This document shows positions 14,065 through 22,715 of a stretch of DNA of 64,000 nt, piece by piece. Under the pieces are notes generated by a model. The model did no database searches and had not been told where the DNA came from. It saw only the letters and a program-made list of their open reading frames with translations. A program made the translations under genes and the position numbers. Numbering within the stretch: position 1 is the stretch's first letter; each line of letters opens with the position of its first letter. Source of the DNA: JAHCHG01 sp041394845 (GTDB taxonomy: Bacteria; Acidobacteriota; Blastocatellia; Pyrinomonadales; Pyrinomonadaceae); the NCBI GenBank assembly GCA_041394845.1, contig JAWKHL010000002.1, forward strand, positions 558,001 to 622,000, written 5' to 3'.

Positions 14065-16416
14065 ATGTCGCCGCATCTCCTGAAGCATATACGGAATTTC
14101 AGCATCGCGCTGTTTTGTCTATTGATTTTTTCCGGCCTGTCGGTCGTCAGAGCGCAACAGAGCGAGCCGGTATATACCGATTCACTGCAAAACGGCTGGG
14201 AAAACTGGAGTTGGGCGCAGGTCAATCTCAGCAATGCCAATCCGGCTCACGGCGGAAGCGCCTCGGCGAGCGTCACCCCGGGCGCGTGGCAGGCGTTTTA
14301 CCTGCATCACGCCTCTTTTTCGACCTCCAATTACACAGCCGTCTCGTTCTGGGTTAACGGCGGAACCGTCGGCGGACAACTGCTTCAGATCAACGCCACG
14401 ACCGGCGGCAATCCGCTGGCGGCCGTCAACCTGTCGCCGCTGGCGGCCAATTCCTGGCAACAGGTTACCGTTCAGCTTTCCGCTCTCGGTCTGGGCGCCG
14501 GGGCGATGATGGACGGATTCTGGATTCAGGACCGGACGGGCGGAGCGCAACCCGTGTTTTACATCGACGATATTTCGCTGATCGGCGGCGATCCGCCGTC
14601 CGGCGGGCCGGTGGCGATCCAGATCGACGCCGCGGCCAATCGTCATCCGATCAATCCTCTGATCTACGGGACGGCCTACGCGACGACGGCGCAACTCATC
14701 GATCTGAACGCGCCTTTGAACCGCGAAGGCGGAAATAATACGACTCGCTACAACTGGCAACTCAACGCCGACAACCGGGCCAACGACTGGTATTTCGAAA
14801 GCATTGCGTTCGCCAACACGCCGGGCGAGGTGGGCGACACCTTTATTCAGAACGCCCGCAACGGAAACGCCGAACCGATGCTGACCATTCCGATCATCGA
14901 CTGGATCGCCAAGGTCGGACCCAACCGGGAAAAACTCTCTTCTTTTTCGATCAGCAAATACGGTGCGCAGACCGGCAACGACTGGCAATGGTTTCCCGAC
15001 GCCGGCAATGGCGTTCGAACCAACGGACAGTTCGTTACAGGCAACGACAAAACGGACGCCAACGTGCCGAATTCGGTCGCTTTTCAGCAGGGCTGGGTCG
15101 ATCATCTGATCAACATCTGGGGAACCTCCGGCGCCGGAGGTCTGAAATATTACATTCTCGACAACGAACATTCGATCTGGTTTTCGACCCACCGCGACGT
15201 TCAGCCCACAGGGCCGACGATGGACGAAACGTTCGCCCGGATGCGCGATTACGCCGCGATGATCAAGGGGCGCGATCCCAACGCTTTGATCGTCGGGCCG
15301 GAAGAGTGGGGCTGGGGCGGTTATCTTTATTCGGGTTACGATCAATGGTTTGCGCCCAATAACAACTGGACCTACCCGGACCGGGCGGCGCACGGCAACA
15401 TGGATTATATGCCGTGGATGCTTCAGCAGTTCAAGAATTACGAGCAGACCAACGGTCGGCGTCTGCTCGACGTTTTCACATTGCATTATTACCCGCAGGG
15501 AGGCGAATTCAATGAGGACGTTTCGACCTCGATGCAACTCAGGCGCAACCGTTCGACCCGCTCGCTCTGGGACCCGAATTACGTGGATGAAAGCTGGATC
15601 AACACGCAGGTCAAACTCATTCCGCGGATGAAGGGCTGGGTCGCACAGTTTTATCCGAACACCAAGATCGGCCTGACCGAATACAACTGGGGAGCCGAGA
15701 ATCACATCAACGGGGCGACCACGCAGGCCGATATTTACGGCATTTTAGGCCGCGAGGGGATGGACATGGCGACGCGCTGGACGACGCCCGACGCTTCGAC
15801 GCCGACTTACAAGGCGATGAAGATGTACCGCAATTACGACGGACAGAACCGCGGGTTCGGCGATGAGAGCGTTTCGGTCGGCGTTCCCGATCCGGACGAG
15901 GTTTCGGCCTTTGCGGCGGTGCGATCGGGCGACGGCGCACTGACCGTGATGGTCGTCAACAAGATCGCTTCTTCTTCTGCGGCGACGATCGGTCTTTCCA
16001 ATTTCGCCGATGACGGCACGGCCCAGGTCTGGCAGTTGACCGCGGCCAACCAGATCAACCGCCTGGCCGATGTCGGGGTTTCAAACGATCAGATCAGCTA
16101 CGATCTTCCGGCGCAGAGCATCACCTTGTTCGTCATCGGGGCCGAACAGATCGCCGCTCCGTCCGCTCTTTCGGGCGAAAGGGTCGCCGACAGCATCCGT
16201 TTGAGCTGGCAGGACAATTCTTCGGACGAAGACGGCTTCGTCATCGAACGCGCTTTGGGGGCGAGCGGGAATTTCGTCGAGATCTTCCGAACCGGAGCCA
16301 ACCGGACGAGTTTCCGCCGTCTGGTCAAATTCGGCGATTACACCTACCGCATCCGCACCCTGCGCGGCGGATCGCTCTCGGGGCCTTCGAACACGGTTTA
16401 TCTGGGAAGAAACTAA
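14065..16416 (+). CDS. Secreted glycoside hydrolase family 44 (endoglucanase/xyloglucanase type)
   Basis: 783 residues. Signal peptide to about residue 30, then a beta-sandwich carbohydrate-binding-type domain (about 32-180, ending FYIDDISLIGG), a GH44 catalytic domain (about 190-610), a beta domain, and a C-terminal fibronectin type III domain (about 690-783, LSWQDNSSDEDGFVIERAL). GH44 marks are the entry NPLIYGTAYA, the substrate wall NREGGNNTTRYNWQLNADN, the acid/base Glu368 in ILDNEHS and the nucleophile Glu539 in TEYNWG. Family members cut beta-1,4-glucans, especially xyloglucan. Expected to act outside the cell on plant polysaccharide. GAGGTC lies upstream of the ATG at 14065. No other glycan gene is adjacent. 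Confidence 0.9.
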   Translation: MSPHLLKHIRNFSIALFCLLIFSGLSVVRAQQSEPVYTDSLQNGWENWSWAQVNLSNANPAHGGSASASVTPGAWQAFYLHHASFSTSNYTAVSFWVNGGTVGGQLLQINATTGGNPLAAVNLSPLAANSWQQVTVQLSALGLGAGAMMDGFWIQDRTGGAQPVFYIDDISLIGGDPPSGGPVAIQIDAAANRHPINPLIYGTAYATTAQLIDLNAPLNREGGNNTTRYNWQLNADNRANDWYFESIAFANTPGEVGDTFIQNARNGNAEPMLTIPIIDWIAKVGPNREKLSSFSISKYGAQTGNDWQWFPDAGNGVRTNGQFVTGNDKTDANVPNSVAFQQGWVDHLINIWGTSGAGGLKYYILDNEHSIWFSTHRDVQPTGPTMDETFARMRDYAAMIKGRDPNALIVGPEEWGWGGYLYSGYDQWFAPNNNWTYPDRAAHGNMDYMPWMLQQFKNYEQTNGRRLLDVFTLHYYPQGGEFNEDVSTSMQLRRNRSTRSLWDPNYVDESWINTQVKLIPRMKGWVAQFYPNTKIGLTEYNWGAENHINGATTQADIYGILGREGMDMATRWTTPDASTPTYKAMKMYRNYDGQNRGFGDESVSVGVPDPDEVSAFAAVRSGDGALTVMVVNKIASSSAATIGLSNFADDGTAQVWQLTAANQINRLADVGVSNDQISYDLPAQSITLFVIGAEQIAAPSALSGERVADSIRLSWQDNSSDEDGFVIERALGASGNFVEIFRTGANRTSFRRLVKFGDYTYRIRTLRGGSLSGPSNTVYLGRN

Positions 16417-16423
16417 TCCGTAT

Positions 16424-17278
16424 TTAAAAATAAAACCGCGCGAAATAATAAAGGATCGGTGCGTTGAACAAAAGGCTGTCGAGTCTGTCCAACAGACCAC
16501 CGTGGCCGGGGAGGATATTGGCCGCGTCCTTAGTGCCCGCGCCGCGTTTGATGGCGCTTTCGGCCAGATCGCCGCCGACGCCGATGAGGGCCATTACGAC
16601 GGCCAGCGGAACCGAGAATTTGTAAGGCAATTCGGCAAAAAATAAAAGCGTGGAAAGGGCGGCGAAACCGGCGGCCAGAAGAATTCCGCCGATAAATCCC
16701 TCCCAGGTCTTATTGGGCGAAACTTTCGGAATGAGTTTGCGTTTGCCGATCCCTTTGCCGATGAAATACGCCCCGACGTCCGAACCCATCACGACCAGAA
16801 AAAAATAACCGAGCAGTTTGGTCGAAAGATTCGGAATGAACGATTCTTCAAATCCGAGCCGCATCGAAACCAGAAATCCTCCCAGAAAGACGACGTAAAG
16901 AACGCCCGTAATGGTAACCCCGATGCCGGTCAGCATTTTGGAGAAATCCTTCTGAAAACGAAAGGTCTGGGTGATAAAAGTAAAAATGATAAAAGCCGCC
17001 ACGGTCAGCAGGAGCAGGTCGGGCGCTTTGGCCGGAGCGTCGAACAAAAAGGCGACGAAGAGTGCGGCTCCGCCCAGAAAAGCCACCGAGGCGTCGGCTT
17101 TCAGTTCGCGTTTTTTGGTCATCGTGAAGAATTCGAACAAACCGGCCACGAAGGCGGCGGCGGCCAAAAGTACAAAAAGCCAATTCGTCTGCCAGTACTG
17201 CGGCAAAAAGCGGGGCAAAACGATCGACAGGATCAGGACCGGAAGCGCAACCAGCGCGGTTAAGAGTCTGTTTTTCAT
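16424..17278 (-). CDS. cdsA: Phosphatidate cytidylyltransferase
   Basis: 284 residues, multispanning membrane enzyme making CDP-diacylglycerol from phosphatidate and CTP. The CDS signature near the C-terminus is complete: SAIKRGAGTKDAANILPGHG followed by GLLDRLDSLLF. Upstream GSDVGAYFIGKGIGKRKLIP and SPNKTWEG are also diagnostic. It lies downstream of uppS on the same strand, an order seen in many bacteria, but here 500 bp of repeats separate the two. It converges on the GH44 gene with an 8-bp gap. Confidence 0.95.
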   Translation of the reverse strand: MKNRLLTALVALPVLILSIVLPRFLPQYWQTNWLFVLLAAAAFVAGLFEFFTMTKKRELKADASVAFLGGAALFVAFLFDAPAKAPDLLLLTVAAFIIFTFITQTFRFQKDFSKMLTGIGVTITGVLYVVFLGGFLVSMRLGFEESFIPNLSTKLLGYFFLVVMGSDVGAYFIGKGIGKRKLIPKVSPNKTWEGFIGGILLAAGFAALSTLLFFAELPYKFSVPLAVVMALIGVGGDLAESAIKRGAGTKDAANILPGHGGLLDRLDSLLFNAPILYYFARFYF

Positions 17279-17309
17279 TTGGTTTATAGTTAAGTACTTT
17301 GTAATCTAA

Positions 17310-17548
17310 ATTTATTAACAATAACTTCAGTTCGACATAAGCCATCGAAGATGGCAACATTATTCCCCGCTTCGCCGCCCATAACGCTGAGTTTTCGGGA
17401 ACGGTTTAGCGATTTATTCCGAGCCATTGAAAATGACGGCATAAAAGACATTTCGCCATTTTCAATGGCTTTATCAAGCATTATGGCGATTTTCCCCACG
17501 ATTAACATCGTGGGCTACAAATATGACGTCGGTTTCACCGACTAAATT
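17310..17548. repeat. REP-like element between uppS and cdsA
   Basis: Composed of short inverted pairs: CATCGAAGATGGC, CATTGAAAATGGC/CCATTTTCAATGGC, CGATTAACATCGTGGGC and GTCGGTTTCACCGAC. The core GGGCTACAAATATGACG matches the elements at 6755-6866 and 60665-60925. It lies within what would be the uppS-cdsA operon. Confidence 0.6.
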
Positions 17549-17586
17549 CGATTTTCTTATGTCGAATTGACGTTAACAATATATTT

Positions 17587-17670
17587 AGCCGCCGAGAACA
17601 CCGAGAACACCGAGGAATTTTTTGTCGATCAAACGATTTGTCTCTGAGCTCTCGGTGCTCTCGGTGGCTA
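17587..17670. repeat. Hairpin of CCGAGAACA-type units
   Basis: Left arm CCGCCGAGAACACCGAGAAC plus ACCGAGG with period 9; right arm CTCTGAGCTCTCGGTGCTCT plus CGGTGGC. Loop at about 17616-17640. The remaining bases to 17780 hold no gene. Confidence 0.75.
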
Positions 17671-17780
17671 ATAATAAAAAAACCTAAGTTACAGAATATT
17701 AAGGTTAATGGTTCTTTTTGCCTTTAACGAGTCTAAGGATCAGAACAAAAGGGGATGATTTAGACAATACCCATCAACGA

Positions 17781-18566
17781 TTAACTGGCAACGGTTTTTA
17801 TTCCGCCAAAGCGGCGGTCGCGTTTTTGAAATTCTAAAATGGCCTCGAAGATCTCGGGGCGGCGAAAATCCGGAAAAAGCGTGGGCGTGACGTAGATTTC
17901 GCTGTAGGCGATCTGCCACAAAAGAAAATTGGATATTCGCATCTCTCCGCTCGTCCGGATCATCAGATCGACTTCCGGAAGTCCGTAAGTGTAAAGATTC
18001 CGCTCGATGTCGTCTTCGCCGAAACTTTCGATCGGACGACCGTTTTCGCTTATTTGTCTGAAAGCCTTGCGGCAGGCTTCGACGATCTCCGCCCGGGCTC
18101 CGTAATTGAGCGCTATGCTGACGATCGTTCCGGTGTTGCCGGCGGTCTTTTCCATCGCGCCCGCCAGTTCTTTTTGAATGTCCTCGTCCAGCCGTTCCAA
18201 TTTTCCGATCGCCTGAAAGCGGATGTTGTTTTTGTGAACGGTGTTAAGCTCCTTGCGCATGTAATGTTTGAGCATCTGCATCAGGCCGGATACCTCGGCC
18301 TCGGGGCGTTTCCAGTTCTCGGTCGAAAATGCAAAGAGCGTAACGGCTCTGATCCGGAGGCGGGCGCAGGTGTCGAGAATGGCTCGCACCGATTCGGCTC
18401 CGGCCTTGTGTCCGAAAAGACGGGGTTTCCCGCGCTTCTTCGCCCAGCGCCCGTTCCCGTCCATAATGACGGCGATATGTTCGGGCAGGCGCTCCAAATC
18501 GATCCGTTCGAGCAATTCGGCTTCCGGAGAATTCGGTTTGATGACTTTGGCGAAATTTTTGTGCAT
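17781..18566 (-). CDS. uppS: Isoprenyl transferase (undecaprenyl diphosphate synthase type)
   Basis: 261 residues, cis-prenyltransferase building the C55 lipid carrier for cell-wall synthesis from farnesyl and isopentenyl diphosphates. Signatures: HIAVIMDGNGRWAKKRG with the Mg-binding Asp, GHKAGAES, TLFAFSTENWKRP, SIALNYGAR and DLMIRTSGEMRISNFLLWQ. Length is normal. The usual cdsA partner lies downstream. The start lies close to the palindrome at 18575-18696. Confidence 0.96.
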   Translation of the reverse strand: MHKNFAKVIKPNSPEAELLERIDLERLPEHIAVIMDGNGRWAKKRGKPRLFGHKAGAESVRAILDTCARLRIRAVTLFAFSTENWKRPEAEVSGLMQMLKHYMRKELNTVHKNNIRFQAIGKLERLDEDIQKELAGAMEKTAGNTGTIVSIALNYGARAEIVEACRKAFRQISENGRPIESFGEDDIERNLYTYGLPEVDLMIRTSGEMRISNFLLWQIAYSEIYVTPTLFPDFRRPEIFEAILEFQKRDRRFGGIKTVAS

Positions 18567-18574
18567 TTTTTTTA

Positions 18575-18696
18575 TAGTGATGGGTGATAGGTGATGGGTG
18601 ATAGGTAGAATTTTGAATTAAGAGTTTTTGATCATTAGTTCGAAATTCCCGATAAATAATTCATCCCATCACCTATCACCCATCACCTATCACCTT
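18575..18696. repeat. Hairpin of GTGATGGGTGATAG-type units
   Basis: Left arm 18577-18605 (GTGATGGGTGATAGGTGATG plus GGTGATAGG), right arm 18664-18694 (CCCATCACCTATCACCCATC plus ACCTATCACC), an almost perfect 28-bp stem of 7-base units with a loop of about 58 bases. The right arm encodes the last residues and stop of the DUF952 gene. Confidence 0.9.
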
Positions 18697-18984
18697 CTTC
18701 TCGACGGCAACCACCGCCTCGCGGTTGATCGGGCCGTAAATGTGCGGATAGATCTCACCTCCGGTCGAGGGTTCCTCGACCAGTTTCGATGTTAACTTAT
18801 CGGTTTCGATCTCCAAAATCAAAACTTCCGGAACCCCCTTGTAATATCGGTCCAGAACAACGGCGATCTGGGAGGCGAAACTGCAATGAATAAAACCCTC
18901 CGCCCGAAGGCTGGCGGCTTCGTAAAACTCTTCATTTTGGAGTTTGTCCCAAATTTCGGGCAGGACGATGTGATAGATTTTCAT
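18676..18984 (-). CDS. DUF952-family protein
   Basis: 102 residues. DUF952 pattern: KIYHIVLPEIWDKLQ at the start, GFIHCSFASQI in the middle and PHIYGPINREAVVAVE near the end. The family is small, soluble and uncharacterised, with a fold compared to ADP-ribosyltransferase-like or glutathione-S-transferase-associated proteins. The ATG overlaps the truA stop by one base (TAATG), so it is co-translated. The last codons (VIGDG-stop) lie in the arm of the repeat at 18575-18696, so the C-terminus appears to have been captured by the repeat. Confidence 0.85.
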   Translation of the reverse strand: MKIYHIVLPEIWDKLQNEEFYEAASLRAEGFIHCSFASQIAVVLDRYYKGVPEVLILEIETDKLTSKLVEEPSTGGEIYPHIYGPINREAVVAVEKKVIGDG

Positions 18985-19733
18985 TAGTAAAAAACTTGCA
19001 AAAGGGTCAGACCGTTGGGCGGCGCGGTTATTCCGGCCAGGTCGCGGTCGCCGCTGATGATGGCAGTTTGAATTGTATCAGAATCCTTTTCCCCGCGCCC
19101 GACTTCGAGCATGGTTCCGACGATCGACCGGACCATATAGCGCAAAAAGCCGTCGCCCGTGATCCGGAATTCGATGAGCGAGGCCTGCGCGCGCGCATCC
19201 CAGCTCGATTCGATGGTAAATTCCGTCAACGTCCTGACGCGAGTGTTGGAATCGGAATTGGCCGATGAAAAGGCGGTCCAATCGTGTTTGCCGAGAAAGA
19301 GCCGGGCCGTTTCGTTCATCCGGACGACGTCCAAAGGCCGGGTTTCGTGATGAGCGTAACGCGACCAGAAGGGCGAGATGACCGGGGCGTTGATGACCCG
19401 ATAGAGATAGGTTTTGCCTTTGGCCGAAAACCGGGCGTGAAAATCGTCCGAGACCCGTTCGACCTGAAGGATGCGGACGTCCTGCCAGAGATTGCCGTTG
19501 ATGGCGCTGCGCAGTTTATCGGGCGTGAAGTTTTTGTTCAGTTTGACGTTGGCGACCTGACCCTCGGCGTGAACCCCGGCGTCGGTCCGCCCCGAACCGT
19601 TGACGCCGACCGGAGAGTCTTCCAAAAGCCCGGCGACTCTTTCCAGTTCGCCCTGCACGGTCCGCTGATTCTCCTGCACCTGCCAGCCGTGAAAATCCGT
19701 TCCGTCGTATTGTATTAAAAGTTTATAGTTCAT
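18984..19733 (-). CDS. truA: tRNA pseudouridine(38-40) synthase
   Basis: 249 residues. Catalytic Asp in GSGRTDAGVHAEGQV, N-terminal YDGTDFHGWQ, and GDGFLRYMVRSIVGTMLEVG are all family signatures. It modifies uridines 38-40 of the tRNA anticodon stem-loop. It overlaps the upstream ATP-grasp gene by 11 bp and the downstream DUF952 gene by 1 bp, forming a tightly coupled operon pyrE-ATP-grasp-truA-DUF952. Confidence 0.96.
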   Translation of the reverse strand: MNYKLLIQYDGTDFHGWQVQENQRTVQGELERVAGLLEDSPVGVNGSGRTDAGVHAEGQVANVKLNKNFTPDKLRSAINGNLWQDVRILQVERVSDDFHARFSAKGKTYLYRVINAPVISPFWSRYAHHETRPLDVVRMNETARLFLGKHDWTAFSSANSDSNTRVRTLTEFTIESSWDARAQASLIEFRITGDGFLRYMVRSIVGTMLEVGRGEKDSDTIQTAIISGDRDLAGITAPPNGLTLLQVFY

Positions 19734-20634
19734 TCATCCACTCGTTGAATCTTCCTGCAAAACGCCGCGGCGCTTCCCGGTTCATCCGAAAATAAAGGGC
19801 GGGTTCGATCAATTCAAGTTCCATCAGAAGAAATTCATCGGCCGAAGCGTCGCGGACCAGATCGACTCTGGCGTAAAGCGGCGTCGGTTCGATGAAATTG
19901 AAAATTCTGTCTCCGGCTTCGAGCAATTTTTTTTCCGGATCAATTGCCGTGATGATCCCGCCGAACTCCTCCTGAACGCGAAAGTCTTTCGGTTTGGGGG
20001 TTTTCAAAATTGCGTGGCTCAATTCGCCGCCGAAGTAAAAAAGCGAGAACTCGCCCTCGGCCACGATGTTTTTCATAAACGGTTGAACCATAAAGGGGCG
20101 GTCGCGGAAAATCTCGGTCAGTTCCGGCCAGAAGTCGCGCAGTCGGTAGGTGTCCTCGGCCGTCGCGCTGATGGTCGGTTTGACGATTATCTCCTCGGCT
20201 CCGAAATCCTCCAGCCATCTGTCAAAGACTCTCTCGTCGATCGGGAAGTTTCCCCAGACGGTCGGGACGATCGGCGCACCTTTTTCCTCCAGTTCCCGCA
20301 GATAGGTTTTGCTCAGATTCCATTGAACTGTTTCGAGCGGGTTGGCCAACCGGGCCGATGATCGTTCGATCCTCTCAAGGACCCGCAGAAATTCTTCCGG
20401 CGCTCTTTGATAATCCCACGGCGTGCGGATGATGACGGCCTCGAAATCGTTCCAGTCGATCTTTTGATCGCGCCACGAAACCGTTTCGACCGTCCAGCCG
20501 AAATCGTGCAGAGCCGGGATCGCCAGTTCGTCGTCGCTGACGTAGCCTTCGAGCGAATCGGTCGAGAGGAAACAGATTCGATTTCGGGTTTCGGATTTCG
20601 GATTTCGGATTCCTCCGTTGTTTTTTTGATCCAT
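19723..20634 (-). CDS. ATP-grasp domain protein (RimK/glutathione-synthetase-like)
   Basis: 303 residues. After the N-terminal Rossmann-like segment (ICFLSTDSLEGYVSDDELAI) come AVIIRTPWDYQRAPEEF, EEIIVKPTISATAEDTYRL, FMVQPFMKNI-EGEFSLFYFGG and LLMELELIEPALYF. The last carries the Mg-binding Glu residues. This fits the group of ATP-grasp proteins that ligate an amino acid or small carboxylate; the substrate is unknown. The start at 20634 shares one base with the pyrE stop (TGATG), supporting translational coupling. Residues 7-18 (GGIRNPKSETRN) are encoded by a heptamer repeat at 20576-20616, giving an N-terminal tail that the family does not normally need. Confidence 0.85.
   Translation of the reverse strand: MDQKNNGGIRNPKSETRNRICFLSTDSLEGYVSDDELAIPALHDFGWTVETVSWRDQKIDWNDFEAVIIRTPWDYQRAPEEFLRVLERIERSSARLANPLETVQWNLSKTYLRELEEKGAPIVPTVWGNFPIDERVFDRWLEDFGAEEIIVKPTISATAEDTYRLRDFWPELTEIFRDRPFMVQPFMKNIVAEGEFSLFYFGGELSHAILKTPKPKDFRVQEEFGGIITAIDPEKKLLEAGDRIFNFIEPTPLYARVDLVRDASADEFLLMELELIEPALYFRMNREAPRRFAGRFNEWMNEL
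20576..20616. repeat. GATTTCG heptamer tract inside a coding region
   Basis: GATTTCGGGTTTCGGATTTC and following GGATTTCGGATTCC, period 7. Three units equal 21 bases, so the tract can be read through without a stop; on the coding strand it gives IRNPKSETRN within the ATP-grasp N-terminus. Confidence 0.8.
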
Positions 20635-21206
20635 CAGATGTTTCGACTGCCGGGTTTGACGGCCTCGGTGCCGCGATGGCACATCGGACAGTCTTCGGGC
20701 TTGTAGCTCGGGACGTCCAGATTGGCCAGCGCAACCCGCGTTACCCCGACGTCGGCCCGGCCGTTCGAGCGGTCGATGATCGAAGCCGCGGCCGCGACGT
20801 GCGCGCCGTTTTTCTCCAGTGCCACGATGCATTCGCGGGTCGATCCGCCGGTCGTGATGACGTCTTCGACGACCAAGATCCGCTCGCCCTCTTTGACCTT
20901 AAACCCGCGTCTGAGGGTCATAACGCCGTTTTCGCGTTCGGTCCAGATAAAACGCAGATTGAGCGCCCGGGCCGTTTCGTAGCCGATGATCAGCCCGCCG
21001 ATGGCCGGCGAAGCGACCGTTTCGAACCGTTCGGCGGCGAATTTTTCGCCGATCGCCCGCCCGAATTCGGCTGCGTCATACGGGTACTGCAATGACAGCG
21101 CGCATTGCAGATATTTGGGGCTGTGCAGTCCGCTCGACAAAATAAAATGGCCTTCGAGGAGCGCATTGGTATCTCTGAAATGTTCTAAGATTTTTTCGGG
21201 ATTCAT
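20634..21206 (-). CDS. pyrE: Orotate phosphoribosyltransferase
   Basis: 190 residues from the ATG at 21206; the frame continues upstream but ATG-NPEKILEHFRDTNALLEGHF is the natural start for the family. The PRPP-binding motif is VVEDVITTGGST, preceded by SPAIGGLIIGYETA and ERENGVMTLRRGF. It makes OMP from orotate and PRPP in pyrimidine synthesis. The C-terminal extension has a CPMC pair (PEDCPMCHRG) often seen in longer archaeal/bacterial PyrE variants. First gene of the coupled operon. Confidence 0.95.
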   Translation of the reverse strand: MNPEKILEHFRDTNALLEGHFILSSGLHSPKYLQCALSLQYPYDAAEFGRAIGEKFAAERFETVASPAIGGLIIGYETARALNLRFIWTERENGVMTLRRGFKVKEGERILVVEDVITTGGSTRECIVALEKNGAHVAAAASIIDRSNGRADVGVTRVALANLDVPSYKPEDCPMCHRGTEAVKPGSRNI

Positions 21207-21297
21207 CAAGATTATTAAAGTATATTCTCTTAAATTCGCGCAAGTTGCTGAAACGAACTTGCCATTTGTCATTTGTGAGTTAAAATCAAATAGAAAT

Positions 21298-22098
21298 ATG
21301 CGGCCTTATCCGAACCTAATTTCTGATTCATTACTGATTGGCGAAACCATTGAATTACTTCGGTCATTGGGCGGACGCGCCTCGGCCGTCAAGATCGTCG
21401 ATTATGTGATGAAGATCAATCATCCCGAACCCGGTCTGGCCAAAATGCTGGTTTCCGATCTGGTCGAAACCGATCCCCGGCTTCATCTCAACGATGATAT
21501 GGTCGAATTGATCTCGCCCAATCACGATTCGCGCAATTTGTTTGAAACCGATTTCGTCGTTTTCGATCTGGAGACGACCGGGGCCAAAGCACCTCCCTGC
21601 CGGGTGACCGAGATCGGAGCCTACAGAGTTCGGGGCGGTCGGGTGACCGAGGAATTTCAAACGCTGGTCAATCCGGAAACGCCGATCCCTCTGTTCATCG
21701 CTCAATTGACCGGGATCACCGATTCGATGGTCAGAAACGCGCCGAAATTCGGCGAGGTGGCCGACGACTTTCTGGACTTTATCGGCGATTCGGTTCTGGT
21801 CGCTCACAACGCCAATTTCGACATGCGTTTCCTAAACCACGAGATCGGAAAGATCTACGCCGATTACCGGGTCGGAAACCCTTATCTTTGCACAGTTAAG
21901 CTCTCGCGCCGCTTGGTTCCGAATCTGGTCAATCACCGGCTCAAAACGGTCGCCGATCATTTTTCGGTCCCGCTCGAAAATCATCACCGCGCCAGCGACG
22001 ACGCCAGGGCCACCGCTCAAATATTCGTCAATCTGCTGGTACAGATGGAGAGTCTGGGAATAAAGGATCTGGCCACGGCCCGAAAATCCCGCTTTTAG
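21298..22098 (+). CDS. DEDDh 3'-5' exonuclease (DnaQ/PolC epsilon-like)
   Basis: 266 residues. Residues about 1-75 form an extra N-terminal helical domain (LRSLGGRASAVKIVDYVMK, possibly winged helix). The exonuclease core starts at FVVFDLETTG (ExoI, Asp and Glu), continues with VLVAHNANFDMRFL (ExoII) and ends with HRASDDARATAQIF (ExoIII, His and Asp), so all catalytic residues are present. It could proofread with DNA polymerase III or act in repair; the N-terminal domain resembles that of stand-alone epsilon-like nucleases. Divergent from pyrE. The ATG at 21298 was chosen by conservation; upstream in-frame codons overlap the pyrE promoter region. Confidence 0.88.
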   Translation: MRPYPNLISDSLLIGETIELLRSLGGRASAVKIVDYVMKINHPEPGLAKMLVSDLVETDPRLHLNDDMVELISPNHDSRNLFETDFVVFDLETTGAKAPPCRVTEIGAYRVRGGRVTEEFQTLVNPETPIPLFIAQLTGITDSMVRNAPKFGEVADDFLDFIGDSVLVAHNANFDMRFLNHEIGKIYADYRVGNPYLCTVKLSRRLVPNLVNHRLKTVADHFSVPLENHHRASDDARATAQIFVNLLVQMESLGIKDLATARKSRF

Positions 22099-22210
22099 AA
22101 ACCGTTTTGCTGTCGCTCTTCTGATTTTTCCCCAAAGCGCCTCTGCGATTTTAATTCCCGGTTGATTGTTGTAAAATCGCTGATTTGATTTTAAGGAAAG
22201 GGATATTTTT

Positions 22211-22630
22211 ATGTCAGACAAAATAAATTTGCCGCCGGTCAACCGGCAAAATCTGGATATCCGCTCGACGCCGCGCGATGAGATGGATCTTTTTTCGCTC
22301 GACACTTTTAAGTACGACTACGTCGGCCGCCAGATCTGGATCGATTTCGAGATCCCCGAATTCACGGCCATTTGTCCTTTTTCGGATTTCCCGGATTTCG
22401 CCGTCATCAAATTGAAATACGTGCCGAACGAACGCTGTATCGAATTGAAAAGCCTCAAACTCTACATCAATTCCTTTCGCGAGGTGAAGATCTTTCACGA
22501 GCATGTGATCAATGTCATTTTGGAAGATTTCATCAAAGCCTGCGATCCTCTGCGGGTCGAGATCGAGGGAGATTTCAACGTCCGGGGAAATATCAAAACG
22601 GTCGTCCGGGCCAGTTATCAAAAAAAGTGA
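22211..22630 (+). CDS. queF: NADPH-dependent preQ0 reductase, type I
   Basis: 139 residues, the single-domain (type I) form. The nucleophile Cys lies in AICPFSDFPDFAVI with the following Asp, and the NADPH/substrate motif ELKSLKLYINSFREVKIFHE is intact. It reduces 7-cyano-7-deazaguanine to 7-aminomethyl-7-deazaguanine in queuosine synthesis. The motif reads CPFSDFPDF rather than the common CPVTGQPDF, a moderate variation. GGAAAGGG precedes the ATG. No preQ1 riboswitch is recognisable upstream. Other queuosine genes are not in the window. Confidence 0.93.
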   Translation: MSDKINLPPVNRQNLDIRSTPRDEMDLFSLDTFKYDYVGRQIWIDFEIPEFTAICPFSDFPDFAVIKLKYVPNERCIELKSLKLYINSFREVKIFHEHVINVILEDFIKACDPLRVEIEGDFNVRGNIKTVVRASYQKK

Positions 22631-22653
22631 GCTTTTGGGAAACCGGTTAAACA

Positions 22654-22692
22654 AAAAGCGGGAGGCGCGACGAATTCGCGCCTCCCGCTTTT
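22654..22692. terminator. Bidirectional intrinsic terminator between queF and carD
   Basis: A perfect stem AAAGCGGGAGGCGCGA with its inverse after a 5-base loop, flanked by an A-run on the left and a T-run on the right, so it terminates both converging genes. Confidence 0.93.
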
Positions 22693-22715
22693 AAGCGTTT
22701 TCAATCGGGAAAGCC

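Noticed and set aside
12891..14240. 449-residue minus-strand frame across the methyltransferase
   Set aside because: Opposite a complete methyltransferase and extends into the GH44 signal peptide; no recognisable motif.
14182..15705. 507-residue minus-strand frame within the GH44 gene
   Set aside because: Shadow of a gene with full catalytic motifs.
18575..18696. CRISPR array
   Set aside because: Units of 7 bases with no spacers and inverted arms; no cas genes in the window.
22100..22210. preQ1 riboswitch upstream of queF
   Set aside because: No pseudoknot-forming C/A-rich motif could be found in the 112-bp leader.
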